From Planctomycetota bacterium (GTDB lineage Bacteria; Planctomycetota; Planctomycetia; Planctomycetales; Planctomycetaceae), in contig JAEZFD010000029.1 in the NCBI GenBank assembly GCA_023417655.1, positions 62,001 to 126,000 of the forward strand: a stretch of DNA of 64,000 bases, in the 5' to 3' direction. How positions within the stretch are numbered: the first letter of the stretch is position 1; each line of letters opens with the position of its first letter. Below the pieces are notes generated by a model. It saw only the letters and a program-made list of their open reading frames with translations. It was not told where the DNA came from and did not search any database. The translations under genes and the position numbers were made by a program. Below are positions 43,157 to 53,296 of this stretch, in pieces.

Positions 43157-44833
43157 CTAGCCGGGGAGTGACTCTTCCATGCCCAAAAAGACTTTTGCCG
43201 CCATCGGCATCCGCCGACCAGAGCCGAAAGCGCGGTAGCTCAACTTTACGCCCGGGGCCATCTGTCGACGCTTAAACTCGTTCCGGTCGAGTCGCGTCAC
43301 GACCCAGCGTACGGTCTCTTCCGGGAACTTTCGGCTTAATTCCAGCGGTGAGAGCTGTTCATCGATCAGTCCTTTCAGGATCGCATCCAGCAACGGATAC
43401 GGCGGCAGGGTGTCCTGATCAAACTGGTTCGGAGCCAACTCGGCACTCGGCGCCTTGTTCAAGACATTCGCCGGAATGATCTCGCGGCCAGCTTCCCGAT
43501 TGAATTCCTTGGCCAGTGCGTAGACATCGCCTTTATAGAGATCGCTGAGCACAGCGAATCCTCCGCACATGTCGCCATAAAGGGTGCAATAACCGACCGC
43601 GAGTTCGCTCTTGTTTCCGGTTGTCAGGGCCAGCCAGTTGTGCCGGTTACTGCGAGTCATCACGATCGCGCCGCGGATACGTGCCTGGAGATTCTGATCA
43701 GCAAGCCCGCCAGGTTGTGATGAAAGATCTTCGTCGAGAACCGGCAGAGATTCATAACCGAGATGCACGTTGTCGATCGGAATGATTGACCAGTCCATTC
43801 CGAGTTCAATGGCCATGGACTCGGCATCGTCGAGGCTGTGCTGACTGCTGTAACGACTCGGCATGAGCAGTCCGTGCACGTTCTTCGCGCCGATCGCCCG
43901 AGCCGCGATACAAGCGGCCAAAGCACTGTCGATCCCCCCGGAAAGACCGAGGATCGCTTCCTTGAATCCACATTTGTGCATGTAGTCCCGGAGACCGACC
44001 GTCAGAGCATCGAGCAGTTCACGCTCCCGCGAGACGGATGGGGGTGGGACAGGGGCAGGAAGACTCTGCAGATCGACAATGCGAAAGTCGGTCTCAAAGC
44101 CTTTGGCGGTAACAACCAGTTCCCCAGCCGCATTCATCAGGAAGCTATTGCCGTCGAAGACAAGATCATCATTTCCTCCCATCTGATTCACAAACAGGAA
44201 CGGCCGCTGATGACGTGTGACATGGCGGCGGATCAGATCGTGCCGTCGCTGAACCTTCCCTGATTCGTACGGACTGGCCGAGAGATTGATGAAGATGTCG
44301 ACTCCCTGTTCGGCGAGGATCGCAACCGGATCCGGGGTCGCTGAAGGGAAATAGTGATAGGAGGTCTCCCGTTCTCCCCACCAGGCATCTTCGCAGATGT
44401 GGACTCCCAGCCGAAGTCCCTGAAATTCGATCGGACGAGGAGTCTGTCCTGGGATGAAGTACCGCTTCTCATCGAAGACGTCGTAGTTGGGAAGGAGCGT
44501 CTTGTGGACCGTTTGCTCAATCGATCCGCGAAAGAGCAGGGACGCGGCGTTCGTGGTGGGAGAGTCTGCTTTCTCCTGACCGGGGTGCCCAACAAGGATG
44601 GCAAAGTCCTCTGTGGTACATCGGGCCAGCTTTTCGACAGCGGACAGACACGCTGCCACGAAGCCCCCGCGGTGCAGAAGATCGCGGGGCGGATAACCGC
44701 AGATGGCCAGCTCAGGGAGAACGAGAAGGGCCGCGCCTGCCTGCCGGGCGTTTTCCGCGGCCTGCATGATGACTGCCAGATTCCCTGAGAGGTCTCCAAT
44801 TGTCGGATTCAATTGGGCAAACGCAATTTTCAT
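43157..44833 (-). CDS. nadE: Glutamine-dependent NAD+ synthetase
   Basis: This is a two-domain enzyme of 558 residues making NAD+ from deamido-NAD+, ATP and glutamine, the last step of NAD synthesis. The N-terminal nitrilase-like glutaminase has the Glu41-Lys111-Cys147 triad (LPELAICGY, KTLLPNY, ICEDAWW). The C-terminal synthetase has the P-loop LSGGIDSA near 300-307 and later TGNKSELAVGYCTLYGD. The ATG at 44833 gives the usual MKIAFAQLNPTIGD start; an upstream start at 44845 would add four residues. It is a single gene. Confidence 0.97.
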   Translation of the reverse strand: MKIAFAQLNPTIGDLSGNLAVIMQAAENARQAGAALLVLPELAICGYPPRDLLHRGGFVAACLSAVEKLARCTTEDFAILVGHPGQEKADSPTTNAASLLFRGSIEQTVHKTLLPNYDVFDEKRYFIPGQTPRPIEFQGLRLGVHICEDAWWGERETSYHYFPSATPDPVAILAEQGVDIFINLSASPYESGKVQRRHDLIRRHVTRHQRPFLFVNQMGGNDDLVFDGNSFLMNAAGELVVTAKGFETDFRIVDLQSLPAPVPPPSVSRERELLDALTVGLRDYMHKCGFKEAILGLSGGIDSALAACIAARAIGAKNVHGLLMPSRYSSQHSLDDAESMAIELGMDWSIIPIDNVHLGYESLPVLDEDLSSQPGGLADQNLQARIRGAIVMTRSNRHNWLALTTGNKSELAVGYCTLYGDMCGGFAVLSDLYKGDVYALAKEFNREAGREIIPANVLNKAPSAELAPNQFDQDTLPPYPLLDAILKGLIDEQLSPLELSRKFPEETVRWVVTRLDRNEFKRRQMAPGVKLSYRAFGSGRRMPMAAKVFLGMEESLPG

Positions 44834-45183
44834 CGGTCCTACCACCCCTCCTCGGCGATCTCTTTCATCGACTGTGACTCCAGTTGACGCTGCCCTTGTT
44901 ACAAGGCTCCCGGATCGCTGCTCACAGCCATGACAGATTGATCATAGACGATCTCGCGCAAGAGACTTGAGACCAGAAGAGAAATCTTGGTAGCTGACTC
45001 GAAGTCTGCAAGAGGGGGATGTCCCAGAAATTCCAATTGGACCGATCGAATCAGCTTTCATCCCCTCACCTTTCATTCTTTAGAGCACGTTCGGCAGTGG
45101 CTCTGTTGGCGAATTCAGGGAGGCTTGGGGTAAACTCATCTGACTCCCCAATCGGCGGGGCTTCTTTCTGACGGAGTCTGGTC
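44834..45183. other. 350-base divergent intergenic region
   Basis: It separates nadE and the alpha/beta hydrolase gene. It contains a TCCAATTGGA palindrome (45032-45041) that could be a protein-binding site, but a ten-base palindrome can arise by chance. No gene is supported. Confidence 0.35.
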
Positions 45184-46101
45184 ATGTTTTCTGCACTCTC
45201 CCGAGTCAACGTGGTGACTCCCACGCTGGGAGGACGACAATTTTGGGGCGACGTCGCGGCGTTCCACGGCTACCGCATCCAGCAGAACGTCGTCACCGGA
45301 CACTATCGCCTGCTGAACGAGAAAGATTTTCGCCTGGCATGGGGCTCGGAAGAATCCTGTCGGGCCGCGCTGACCCGCATTCAGGAAGCCCGGCATCTGC
45401 CGCCCATGTCAGGGCGTGTCGTCATTCTGCTGCATGGAATCACGCGGTCATCCAAGTCGTTCACACTCGTCCGCAGACGGCTTGAGTCCGCTGGCATGCA
45501 GGTGATTGGATTCGACTACCCTAGCACTCGACTCCCCTTGAAGGAATTGGCGAGGTATCTCGATCGATTGCTGAAATCGCTCGATGAAGTGACAGAGATT
45601 GATTTCGTTGTGCATAGCATGGGCGGACTGCTGGTCCGAACTTATCTTCAGCAGGCAGGAGATCAGTGGGACCGCCGTATTCGCTCGATGGTGATGCTGG
45701 GGGTTCCGAACCTCGGCGCACGAATGGCCACGCTTCTGAATCATCGCTTTCTTTTTCAACTTGTCTTCGGACCAGCGGGAAAAGAACTGCAAGATGGGGA
45801 AGCAAGTTATGTGCTGTCGTTGCCTGTGCCACCGTTTCCCTTCGGCATCATCGCCGGTGCCCGCGGTACTGAAGAGGGATGGAATCCGTTCATTCCCGGG
45901 GACGACGACGGGACCGTGTCGGTTTCGGCCACACGACTGCCTGGGGCGACCGACTTTATGACGGTTCGATCACAACACACGTTGATGATGTGGAATCCTG
46001 AACTCGCCGACGCAGTTCTTCGATTCCTGCAGACGGGCGCCTTCCGGGAGGACGGCCTGAGGGAACCGATTCCCGCCGAAGGAGAGAAGCAACTGAATTG
46101 A
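45184..46101 (+). CDS. Alpha/beta hydrolase (lipase/esterase-like)
   Basis: This 305-residue protein has the alpha/beta-hydrolase pattern: an oxyanion-strand VVILLHGITRS (about 80-90), the nucleophile elbow VHSMGGLL with Ser near 143, then MVMLGVPNLGA, and a C-terminal SQHTLMMW carrying the likely catalytic His; an acidic residue lies in the DDDGTVSVSATR region. No signal peptide was seen, so a cytoplasmic or peripheral location is likely. Such proteins cleave esters or thioesters; substrate is unknown. It is followed after 75 bases (to the likely start) by the nucleotidyltransferase-HD gene on the same strand. Confidence 0.85.
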   Translation: MFSALSRVNVVTPTLGGRQFWGDVAAFHGYRIQQNVVTGHYRLLNEKDFRLAWGSEESCRAALTRIQEARHLPPMSGRVVILLHGITRSSKSFTLVRRRLESAGMQVIGFDYPSTRLPLKELARYLDRLLKSLDEVTEIDFVVHSMGGLLVRTYLQQAGDQWDRRIRSMVMLGVPNLGARMATLLNHRFLFQLVFGPAGKELQDGEASYVLSLPVPPFPFGIIAGARGTEEGWNPFIPGDDDGTVSVSATRLPGATDFMTVRSQHTLMMWNPELADAVLRFLQTGAFREDGLREPIPAEGEKQLN

Positions 46102-46176
46102 CAGTCCTTCTGGTCCGTGTATGCTCGAAAAGCCCGGCGTCGCTTCGATGGGCATTCAATATCGACGCACTCAATA

Positions 46177-47289
46177 ATGACAAGTGAAAAGACTCGTCGG
46201 CAGATCACATTTGAAGCTGCCCGACTGATGTACTCCCGCCAGGAATCTGAGTATTACCGGGCGAAGATGCGAGCCGCTCGCATGATTTGCCGCGGCTGGG
46301 TGAAGCCCTCTTTGCTTCCGTCGAATACCGAGATCCGCGATGAAATCCAGCGTTTCGCCTGGATGCACGAAGGAGAAGGGCGACTCGACAAGCTGCGTGA
46401 CATGCGAATTGCCGCGCTCACCATGATGCGGCTGCTGCACGAGTTTCGTCCCCGTCTCATCGGGAGTGTGCTGACCGGATATGTCAGAGCAGGCAGCGAC
46501 ATCGACCTGCATCTGTTTTCAAGCAGCCTGGACGCAATCCTGATGGTGCTTGAATCGAATGGTTACGACTTCGACGTGGAGCGGAAGCACGTTCGCAAGC
46601 ACGGCGAGGAACGAACCTACACTCATGTTCATGTGAAGGATGTTTTTTCGTTTGAGTTGACGATTTATGCGGCTGACCAGGCGCATATTGCGTTCCGCAG
46701 TTCAATCACTGGCAAACCGATCGAACGGGCTTCACTCCCAGAGCTCGAAGAGTTCCTGAAGAAGGAATACCCTGATCTCGACCTGCAGGCAGAAACAGCA
46801 TCAGCGGCACTGCGAGTCGACCGGTTTCAGATCTACCGGATGCTGCTGCTCCCGCTGGCACAAGTCAAACAGGGACGCAAGTACCACCCGGAAGGCGATG
46901 CTCTGTATCACAGCCTGCAGGTGTATGAACTCGCTCTGGAGGAGCTTCCCTACGACGAAGAGTTCCTGCTCGCGGCTCTGCTTCATGACGTCGGAAAAGC
47001 AATCGATTCCGAAAATCATGTGATTGCAGGACTCGAAGCATTGGAGGGATTCATCACTCCCCGAACGGCTTGGCTGATCGAACATCATATGGAAGCTCAC
47101 CTCATCGCCGATCAGACCATTGGTGCCCGGTCACGCCGACGATTGGAACAGCATCCCGATTTCGAAACGCTTCAGCTGCTGGGCGAATGCGATCGAGGCG
47201 GCCGCGTCGTCGGCCTGCCGGTCCGTGATGTGGATGAGGTCCTCGAAGAAATCCGCGAGATCGCCCGAATGTGTGGTGATGAGCGATAA
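46177..47289 (+). CDS. Nucleotidyltransferase-HD domain protein
   Basis: This is a protein of 370 residues from the ATG at 46177 (a GTG at 46117 would add 20). The N-terminal half has a polymerase-beta-type nucleotidyltransferase core, with GSVLTGYVRAGSDIDLHLFSS (around 100-120) carrying the DxD metal-binding pair, and the C-terminal half has an HD domain with LLHDVGKAID (about 269-278) and a later HH motif. The combination resembles a tRNA nucleotidyltransferase/HD protein but the tRNA-binding parts are not obvious. Activities could include nucleotide transfer and phosphohydrolysis on one molecule. The gene converges on the DUF1501 gene. Confidence 0.82.
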   Translation: MTSEKTRRQITFEAARLMYSRQESEYYRAKMRAARMICRGWVKPSLLPSNTEIRDEIQRFAWMHEGEGRLDKLRDMRIAALTMMRLLHEFRPRLIGSVLTGYVRAGSDIDLHLFSSSLDAILMVLESNGYDFDVERKHVRKHGEERTYTHVHVKDVFSFELTIYAADQAHIAFRSSITGKPIERASLPELEEFLKKEYPDLDLQAETASAALRVDRFQIYRMLLLPLAQVKQGRKYHPEGDALYHSLQVYELALEELPYDEEFLLAALLHDVGKAIDSENHVIAGLEALEGFITPRTAWLIEHHMEAHLIADQTIGARSRRRLEQHPDFETLQLLGECDRGGRVVGLPVRDVDEVLEEIREIARMCGDER

Positions 47290-47328
47290 AGCTGTAGAAC
47301 TCCCACGGCCACTTTTCGTGATGGCGTC

Positions 47329-48828
47329 TTATGTGAAGACTTTATTGACGACGTTTCCATGGACGTCGGTCAACCGGAAGTCGCGTCCCTGAACGCGATA
47401 CGTCAGGCGAGTGTGGTCGAGTCCGAAGAGATGCAGAATCGTGGCCTGCAGGTCGTGGACATGCACCCGATCTTCAACAGCATGCCAGCCGATCTCATCA
47501 CTGGTGCCGATGATGCGTCCTCCTTTCACACCGCCGCCTGCGAGCAGCGTAGTGAACGCGTAGGGATGGTGGTCCCGGCCGGTCACCTTGGCAGCGCCGG
47601 GACGATTTTCCCCCAGTGGGGTCCGACCAAACTCAGACCCGATCACGACCAGTGTTTCATCCAGCAGGCCATGCCTCTTCAGGTCTTTGATTAACGCCGC
47701 AATCGGCTGATCGACCATCAGTGAATTATGTGTCAGTTCCGGATCAAGGCGGGAATGATGATCCCAGGATGAGTGAATGATATTCACCATTCGCACACCG
47801 CGCTGCACCAGTCGCCGGGCAAGCAGGCAGTTGTAGGCGAATGTCCCGAACAGCCCTTTACCGCCGAGATTGGTGGTGATTTCAGGTTCTTTGCGATCGA
47901 AACCATACATGTCGAGGGTCGCTTTGGTCTCACCGGAAAGATCGACCAACTCGGGCGCGGAGGACTGGAGCCGGAAGGCGAGTTCATAAGCATGAATGCG
48001 GCTGGCAAGTTCCGAGTCTCCGGTGTCCCCCAATCGCATCCGGTTCAGATCGTTAATCAGATTCACTGACCCCTGCTGCATCTCCATTGAGATGCCGGTC
48101 GGGTTGCTGATGTTCGTGACCGTATTCCCATCATTTCCGAACAACACACCGGAATACGTGCTGGGCAGGAATCCGCTGGACCAGCTCGCTGATCCCCCAG
48201 GGATGCCACGCCCGGTCATCACGAGCGACACGTAGGCAGGAAGATTCTGAGATTCGCTTCCGAGCCCGTAACAGACCCAGGAACCGATGCTCGGTCGTCC
48301 GGCAATCGCAGAACCACAGTTCATCAATAGTTGAGCGGGAACATGATTGAACTGATCGGAGTGCATCGAACGAATCATGCAGATGTCATCAGCGCAGCTG
48401 GCCAGATGTGGCATCAGATCAGAGAAGTCCATCCCGCACTCACCGTGCCTGGTGAATGTCCGCGGCGTTCCCATCAGCCGCGCAGTTTCTTTCTGCAGGA
48501 ATGCAAACTGCACATTCTTGACGAGCGATTCCGGCAGCAGCTCGCCATCCAGGCGATTCAGTTCCGGTTTGGGATCGAACAGATCCATCTGGCTCGGCCC
48601 CCCTTCCAGATAGATATAAATGCAGTTCTTCGCCCGGGCAGCAAAGTGGGGCATCTTTGGCTGCAGAGGGTCTGCCGCAGCGACGTTCGCGGTTTCCGTA
48701 CCAGCGCGGATACCGTCCTTACCGAGAAGGTGCGCCAGTGTCACAGCACCGACGCCGTTCAACGAATTCATGAGAAATCGCCGCCGTGCCTGCATTTCAA
48801 GGGCGAACTGTGGTGATCGATGATTCAT
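47329..48828 (-). CDS. DUF1501 protein (exported, planctomycete type)
   Basis: This 499-residue protein belongs to DUF1501, a sulfatase-fold-related family abundant in planctomycetes. The N-terminus ARRRFLMNSLNGVGAVTLAHLL is a Tat-type signal. The mature protein shows the family landmarks GGPSQMDLFDPKPE (about 74-87), GIPGGSASWSSGFLP (about 205-219), a metal-type HSSWDHHSRLDPE motif near 355-367 and VIGSEFGRTP near 406-415. Its partner gene (PSCyt/DUF1549/DUF1553) is directly upstream, 73 bases away, and the two are usually found as such a pair. Function is unknown; co-occurrence with a haem protein is consistent with extracellular substrate processing. Confidence 0.92.
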   Translation of the reverse strand: MNHRSPQFALEMQARRRFLMNSLNGVGAVTLAHLLGKDGIRAGTETANVAAADPLQPKMPHFAARAKNCIYIYLEGGPSQMDLFDPKPELNRLDGELLPESLVKNVQFAFLQKETARLMGTPRTFTRHGECGMDFSDLMPHLASCADDICMIRSMHSDQFNHVPAQLLMNCGSAIAGRPSIGSWVCYGLGSESQNLPAYVSLVMTGRGIPGGSASWSSGFLPSTYSGVLFGNDGNTVTNISNPTGISMEMQQGSVNLINDLNRMRLGDTGDSELASRIHAYELAFRLQSSAPELVDLSGETKATLDMYGFDRKEPEITTNLGGKGLFGTFAYNCLLARRLVQRGVRMVNIIHSSWDHHSRLDPELTHNSLMVDQPIAALIKDLKRHGLLDETLVVIGSEFGRTPLGENRPGAAKVTGRDHHPYAFTTLLAGGGVKGGRIIGTSDEIGWHAVEDRVHVHDLQATILHLFGLDHTRLTYRVQGRDFRLTDVHGNVVNKVFT

Positions 48829-48901
48829 GACCTGTCCTGACAGTTGCTCACTGAAAATGTCTCACTGGAATTCGCACGTCACCACGGTCGAGAGACTTCT
48901 G

Positions 48902-51361
48902 TTATTCCCGGGTGATGAATTCATCCAGATTCATCAGGGATCGAGCGACGATCACGCGTGCAGAGGCTTCGGCCAGCCCGACGGGCGACGACTGCTCTCC
49001 GACCAGCTTCTGCATGTCCTGTTCATTCAACGCCGCAATCAGCCCACGCTGCTGCTCATAGAATGCCAGCAGGCGGTCAAGTTCCTCAGGGCTCGCAGAG
49101 CGGGAGAGCGTTCGCTGGACCGCCAGTCCAATCCAGTCGCGAGGCGGGACTGGCCCCAGTTTCGCCAGATCTTTTCCGAGCTTCTGCGCACATTCAACAA
49201 ACACCGGATCGTTGAGAAGGACCAGTGCCTGCAACGGGGAATTCGAACGGGCTCGCGTGACACAAGGAATTGTCGAGGCCGGGGCGTCGAACTGGGTCAG
49301 CATCGGGAAAGGAGTGGCACGCCGGAAGATGATGTACATCCCGCGGCGGTACCGGTCGGGCCCTTCGCTCTCCTTCCACTCCCGGTTGCGGCTGACCATT
49401 GCAATCCGTGAAGTCATCGGAGGGCGAATGCCTGGCCCGCCAATCACAGGATTCAGCAGCCCGCTGGAGGCCAGAGCGACATCGCGAACAATTTCAGCTT
49501 CCAGCCGCATCCGCAGCTGGCGTCCAAGCAGCAGATTTTGGGGATCGCGCTCTCTGAGTTCCTGAGTCTGCCGCGAACTCTGTCGATACGCTGCCGACAT
49601 GACGATGAGCTTGATCATCGCCTTCCGACTTCCGCCGGATTCAAGAAACCGAGAGGCCAGCCAGTCGAGCAGCTCGGGGTGGGTCGGTTCCGCCCCGGCC
49701 ATTCCGAAGTTATCCGCAGTCTCGACAAGTCCCCGACCAAACAGTTGCAGCCAGATCTGATTGACCGCGACGCGAGGAACCAGTGGATGATCCGGCCGGG
49801 TCAGCCACTGTGCCAGATCAAGGCGGTCGGCTGTCTCCCCACGCGGTTGAAGTGATGGCAGGAATGCAGGGGTTTTTGCAGTGACCTTCTCGCCTGGCTG
49901 CTTGTAGTCGCCTCGGTAATGAATGAAGGTCTCCCGAGGCTTTCCATCCGTCACACCCGGCGCCACGATCGGAGTCGGGCGTGGACGCTGCAGGGCCAGC
50001 TTCTCATAGTCTTTCGCCAGCTTCCGTCCGGCGTCAGTCAGGTCTGCCCGCCATTTTTCGAGAGCCTCCTGATCCGGTTTCCCCCGCTCGGCCGTCGGGA
50101 GCGCCAGTGTCGCGAGTGACTGACGGAATGCTGCCTTCTGATCGTCCGTCGCAACGGGCGCCTGCTTCAGCAGTGAGTCTTCGATCTTCTGGAGTTTCGA
50201 TTCGCGTTCCTGCTTCTTCTCAGCCGATTCCGTAGGAGCCGGCTTCATACCTAACACGACATCCGCTTCATTGAGACTGTTGAAGAACGCATAGAGTTCG
50301 TAGAACTCTTTGTGGGAAATCGGGTCGAACTTGTGAGAGTGACATTCTGCACACCCGATGGTCAGCCCCATCCATGCCGTCCCGACAGTGCTGAGCCGAT
50401 CGACGGTCTGCACCACCCGATCCAGTTCGCGATCGGCACCGGCTTCCGTATTTTTCATCGCATTCCGGTGCAGACCAGCCGCGATCCGCTGGTCATTCGT
50501 GGCATCTGGAAGCAGGTCGCCAGCGATTTGCTGAATCGTGAAATCGCGGAACGGCAGATCCTGATTCACAGCATTGATCACCCAGTCGCGATATCGATAA
50601 GCATCTGGTCGCAGTTCGTCTCCCAAATAGCCATTGCTGTCAGCATAACGGGCGATGTCGAGCCAGTGACGGCCCCATCGTTCTCCAAAGTGCGGAGAAT
50701 TCAGCAGATCGTCGACAAGTTGTTCATAAGCCTCGGGGCGATCGTCTGCCACGAAGCGGTTGACCTGTTCGAAGGTCGGAGGCAACCCGGTCAGATCGAA
50801 GGCGAGCCGACGGATCAGGATCTGACGCGCGGCCTCAGGCGAAGGCGATAAACCAGAGTCTTTGAGTTTCGCAATAATGAACTGGTCAATCGGATTCCGA
50901 ACCTGCCCGGCCTCTGCCAATTCCCCGACAGTCGGAGGCGTCGGATCCGTGAGAGGCAGGAATGACCAGTGCTCTGAGAACTCGGCCCCCTGCTGAATCC
51001 AGAGCCGCAGAGTTTCGATTTGGTCCGGCGTTAGCGACTTACCGGTCTCAGCAGGCGGCATTCGAATCGAAGCGTCGTCCGTCAGCACTCGAGCAATCAG
51101 TTCACTCTGATCGGCATGGCCGGGACGAATGGCGGTCTGACCACTCTCAAGCTGAGCAATCGCTAACGGACGCTGATCGAGCCGCAAGCCCGCCTCGCGC
51201 GATCCTTCATCAGGTCCATGACAGGAGAAGCAGGCCTGAGAGAGGATCGGGCGGACATCGCGTGAATAGTAAACCCGACGATCGCCGGCAGCGGCACCAC
51301 GCCCGAGTGAGACCCCGATTGAGACGAGGAATAGCAGAATCAGGACTCGGCACAGGGTCAT
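48902..51361 (-). CDS. Planctomycete PSCyt1/DUF1549/DUF1553 protein (c-type haem)
   Basis: This 819-residue exported protein has a signal peptide (about 1-25), a cytochrome-c-like domain with haem motif C44-F-S-C47-H48 (PSCyt1), then DUF1549 (about 145-355) with HWSFLPL and GRHWLDIARYADSNGY motifs, and DUF1553 (about 505-760) with RVAVNQIWLQLFGRGLVET and QALVLLNDPVFVE. This set is almost exclusive to planctomycetes and relatives, present in dozens of copies per genome, each with a DUF1501 gene. The role is not known; the haem motif suggests redox chemistry. It is transcribed ahead of the DUF1501 gene. Confidence 0.95.
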   Translation of the reverse strand: MTLCRVLILLFLVSIGVSLGRGAAAGDRRVYYSRDVRPILSQACFSCHGPDEGSREAGLRLDQRPLAIAQLESGQTAIRPGHADQSELIARVLTDDASIRMPPAETGKSLTPDQIETLRLWIQQGAEFSEHWSFLPLTDPTPPTVGELAEAGQVRNPIDQFIIAKLKDSGLSPSPEAARQILIRRLAFDLTGLPPTFEQVNRFVADDRPEAYEQLVDDLLNSPHFGERWGRHWLDIARYADSNGYLGDELRPDAYRYRDWVINAVNQDLPFRDFTIQQIAGDLLPDATNDQRIAAGLHRNAMKNTEAGADRELDRVVQTVDRLSTVGTAWMGLTIGCAECHSHKFDPISHKEFYELYAFFNSLNEADVVLGMKPAPTESAEKKQERESKLQKIEDSLLKQAPVATDDQKAAFRQSLATLALPTAERGKPDQEALEKWRADLTDAGRKLAKDYEKLALQRPRPTPIVAPGVTDGKPRETFIHYRGDYKQPGEKVTAKTPAFLPSLQPRGETADRLDLAQWLTRPDHPLVPRVAVNQIWLQLFGRGLVETADNFGMAGAEPTHPELLDWLASRFLESGGSRKAMIKLIVMSAAYRQSSRQTQELRERDPQNLLLGRQLRMRLEAEIVRDVALASSGLLNPVIGGPGIRPPMTSRIAMVSRNREWKESEGPDRYRRGMYIIFRRATPFPMLTQFDAPASTIPCVTRARSNSPLQALVLLNDPVFVECAQKLGKDLAKLGPVPPRDWIGLAVQRTLSRSASPEELDRLLAFYEQQRGLIAALNEQDMQKLVGEQSSPVGLAEASARVIVARSLMNLDEFITRE

Positions 51362-51568
51362 ATCCTCACCGTCAGATCCTTTTCCCGTCGGCGATCAGGC
51401 GGCCCGTACCTGATCGCAAAACTGGAGAAATAACACACGTCACTGCAATCGGAGCGCAATCCCAGCGGCAGATCACAAGTATGCGGCTTCAAAAAGAAAA
51501 CCGCAACTCTTATCCACGCTCGTTGAAATGTCGCTGACAATTGACGCAGCCGGATTGGTCAGCACATC

Positions 51569-53146
51569 TTAGTGCTTAAAGTGACGTCGGCCGGTGAAGA
51601 TCATTGCGATGCCGTGCTCGTTGCAGGCTTGAATGACTTCGGCATCATTGCGGGAGCCGCCCGGCTGAATGGCCGCGGTGACACCGGCCTTGGCGGCCTC
51701 GTCAATTCCATCACGGAACGGGAAGAAGGCATCGGAAGCGACGACTGATCCCTTGCTACGTTCACCTGCCTTGTGTGCGGCGATCATGGATGAGTCGAGC
51801 CGGCTCATCTGGCCAGCGCCTGCTCCCAGCAGCATTCCATCTTTGGCAAGCACGATCGCGTTCGACTTCACATGCTTGCAGACTTTCCAGGCGAAATGCA
51901 GGTTCCGGAGTTCTTCTTCCGTCGGAGCCCGATCGGTCACGATCTTGTATTCGGACTCAGGGTCCTGTGCGTCATCACGGTCCTGCACCAGTAGTCCGCC
52001 GGTGACGCGACGGTATTCCAGACCTGCTGACGTTCCATCGAGCATGGAGGCGATCTTCAGGAGGCGGACGTTGTTCTTCCACTTTGGCTTTGTGGTGAGA
52101 ATTTCGAGAGCCTGCGCCTGATATCCCGGAGCGATGATCGCCTCGATGAACCGGCCTGGTTCCGCCAGCGCTTCTGCCGTGGCGATATCGAGTTCACGAT
52201 TGAAGGCGAGGATCGAACCGAATGCACTGACTGGGTCACCTGCATAAGCCTGCAGAAACGCAGTCACCTGATCTTTTCCAATCGCACAACCGCAAGGATT
52301 GGTGTGCTTCACGACGACGGCCGCTGGCTCGCTGAACTCACGGACCAGATTGAAAGCCGCATCCAGATCGAGCAAGTTGTTGTAGGAGAGTTCTTTTCCA
52401 TGCAGTTTTTCTGCCCGGGCGATCGATGCTGCCGGTGCATTGTTTTCCACATAGAAAGCTGCTGACTGGTGCGGATTCTCTCCGTATCGCAGATCGCATT
52501 CCTTCGTCAGAGAGATCGTCAGACGCTCTGGAAACTTCTCTTCTTTGGCGGTGAGCTTCAGGAAGTAGTCCGAGATCGCGCGATCATACCGGGCGGTCAT
52601 TTCAAAGGCCGCCTGGGCCAGTTCGCGTTTGAATTCGAGCGTCAGTGCGCCGTTTTCGAGTTCTGCGACGACGCGATCGTACTGTTCAGGTCGGGTCACG
52701 ATCCCGACATAAGCATGATTCTTGGCGGCAGAGCGGACCATACTCGGTCCGCCGATATCGATGTTTTCAATCGCGTCTTCAGTCGTCACGCCCGGTTTGG
52801 CGATCGTGGCTTCGAAGGGATACAAGTTCACTACGACCAGCTGAAACGGAATGATTCCATGTGCCTGAATGGCTTCAGCATGTTCAGGGTGGTCTGGCAT
52901 TCCGAGAATCGCACCGTGAACGCGGGGATGCAGCGTCTTCACCCGACCGTCCATGATTTCTGGAAAGCCGGTGTATTCCGAGACGTCGATGACCGGAATT
53001 CCCTCGCCCCTCAGAAACTTGCTGGTGCCACCCGTCGAGAGGATCTCAAAGCCCAGTCGGACCAGTGATTTTGCGAGAGGGCCAAGTCCAGTTTTATCAC
53101 TGACACTGATCAGAGCCCGACGGGGCGACGTACTCATATCAAACAA
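51569..53146 (-). CDS. purH: Bifunctional AICAR formyltransferase / IMP cyclohydrolase
   Basis: This 525-residue enzyme does the last two steps of purine synthesis: formyl transfer to AICAR and closure to IMP. The N-terminal MGS-like cyclohydrolase has RALISVSDKTGL, STGGTSKFL and GRVKTLHPRVHG; the transformylase has the catalytic K-H pair in VVKHTNPCGCAIG (about 277-289) and the C-terminal PGGSRNDAEVI...FTGRRHFKH. Length is normal. Met4 (53137) is an equally good start. Neighbours belong to other functions, so it is transcribed alone. Confidence 0.98.
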   Translation of the reverse strand: MFDMSTSPRRALISVSDKTGLGPLAKSLVRLGFEILSTGGTSKFLRGEGIPVIDVSEYTGFPEIMDGRVKTLHPRVHGAILGMPDHPEHAEAIQAHGIIPFQLVVVNLYPFEATIAKPGVTTEDAIENIDIGGPSMVRSAAKNHAYVGIVTRPEQYDRVVAELENGALTLEFKRELAQAAFEMTARYDRAISDYFLKLTAKEEKFPERLTISLTKECDLRYGENPHQSAAFYVENNAPAASIARAEKLHGKELSYNNLLDLDAAFNLVREFSEPAAVVVKHTNPCGCAIGKDQVTAFLQAYAGDPVSAFGSILAFNRELDIATAEALAEPGRFIEAIIAPGYQAQALEILTTKPKWKNNVRLLKIASMLDGTSAGLEYRRVTGGLLVQDRDDAQDPESEYKIVTDRAPTEEELRNLHFAWKVCKHVKSNAIVLAKDGMLLGAGAGQMSRLDSSMIAAHKAGERSKGSVVASDAFFPFRDGIDEAAKAGVTAAIQPGGSRNDAEVIQACNEHGIAMIFTGRRHFKH

Positions 53147-53296
53147 TCCTGCTCGAAACGGTCCAACGGAAAGGAAACAGGCTAATCAAGCCCTCCGCCT
53201 GACGCAAATCGCTAAATGCCGTCTCGCAGATTGCCCGTCGAAATTGGACTTTCGAAACGGAAGCATCGGCACGTCATCCGGAACAGGGTCGACGTG

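Noticed and set aside
45032..45041. TCCAATTGGA palindrome as an operator
   Set aside because: A ten-base palindrome in a 350-base region can occur by chance and no second copy was seen.
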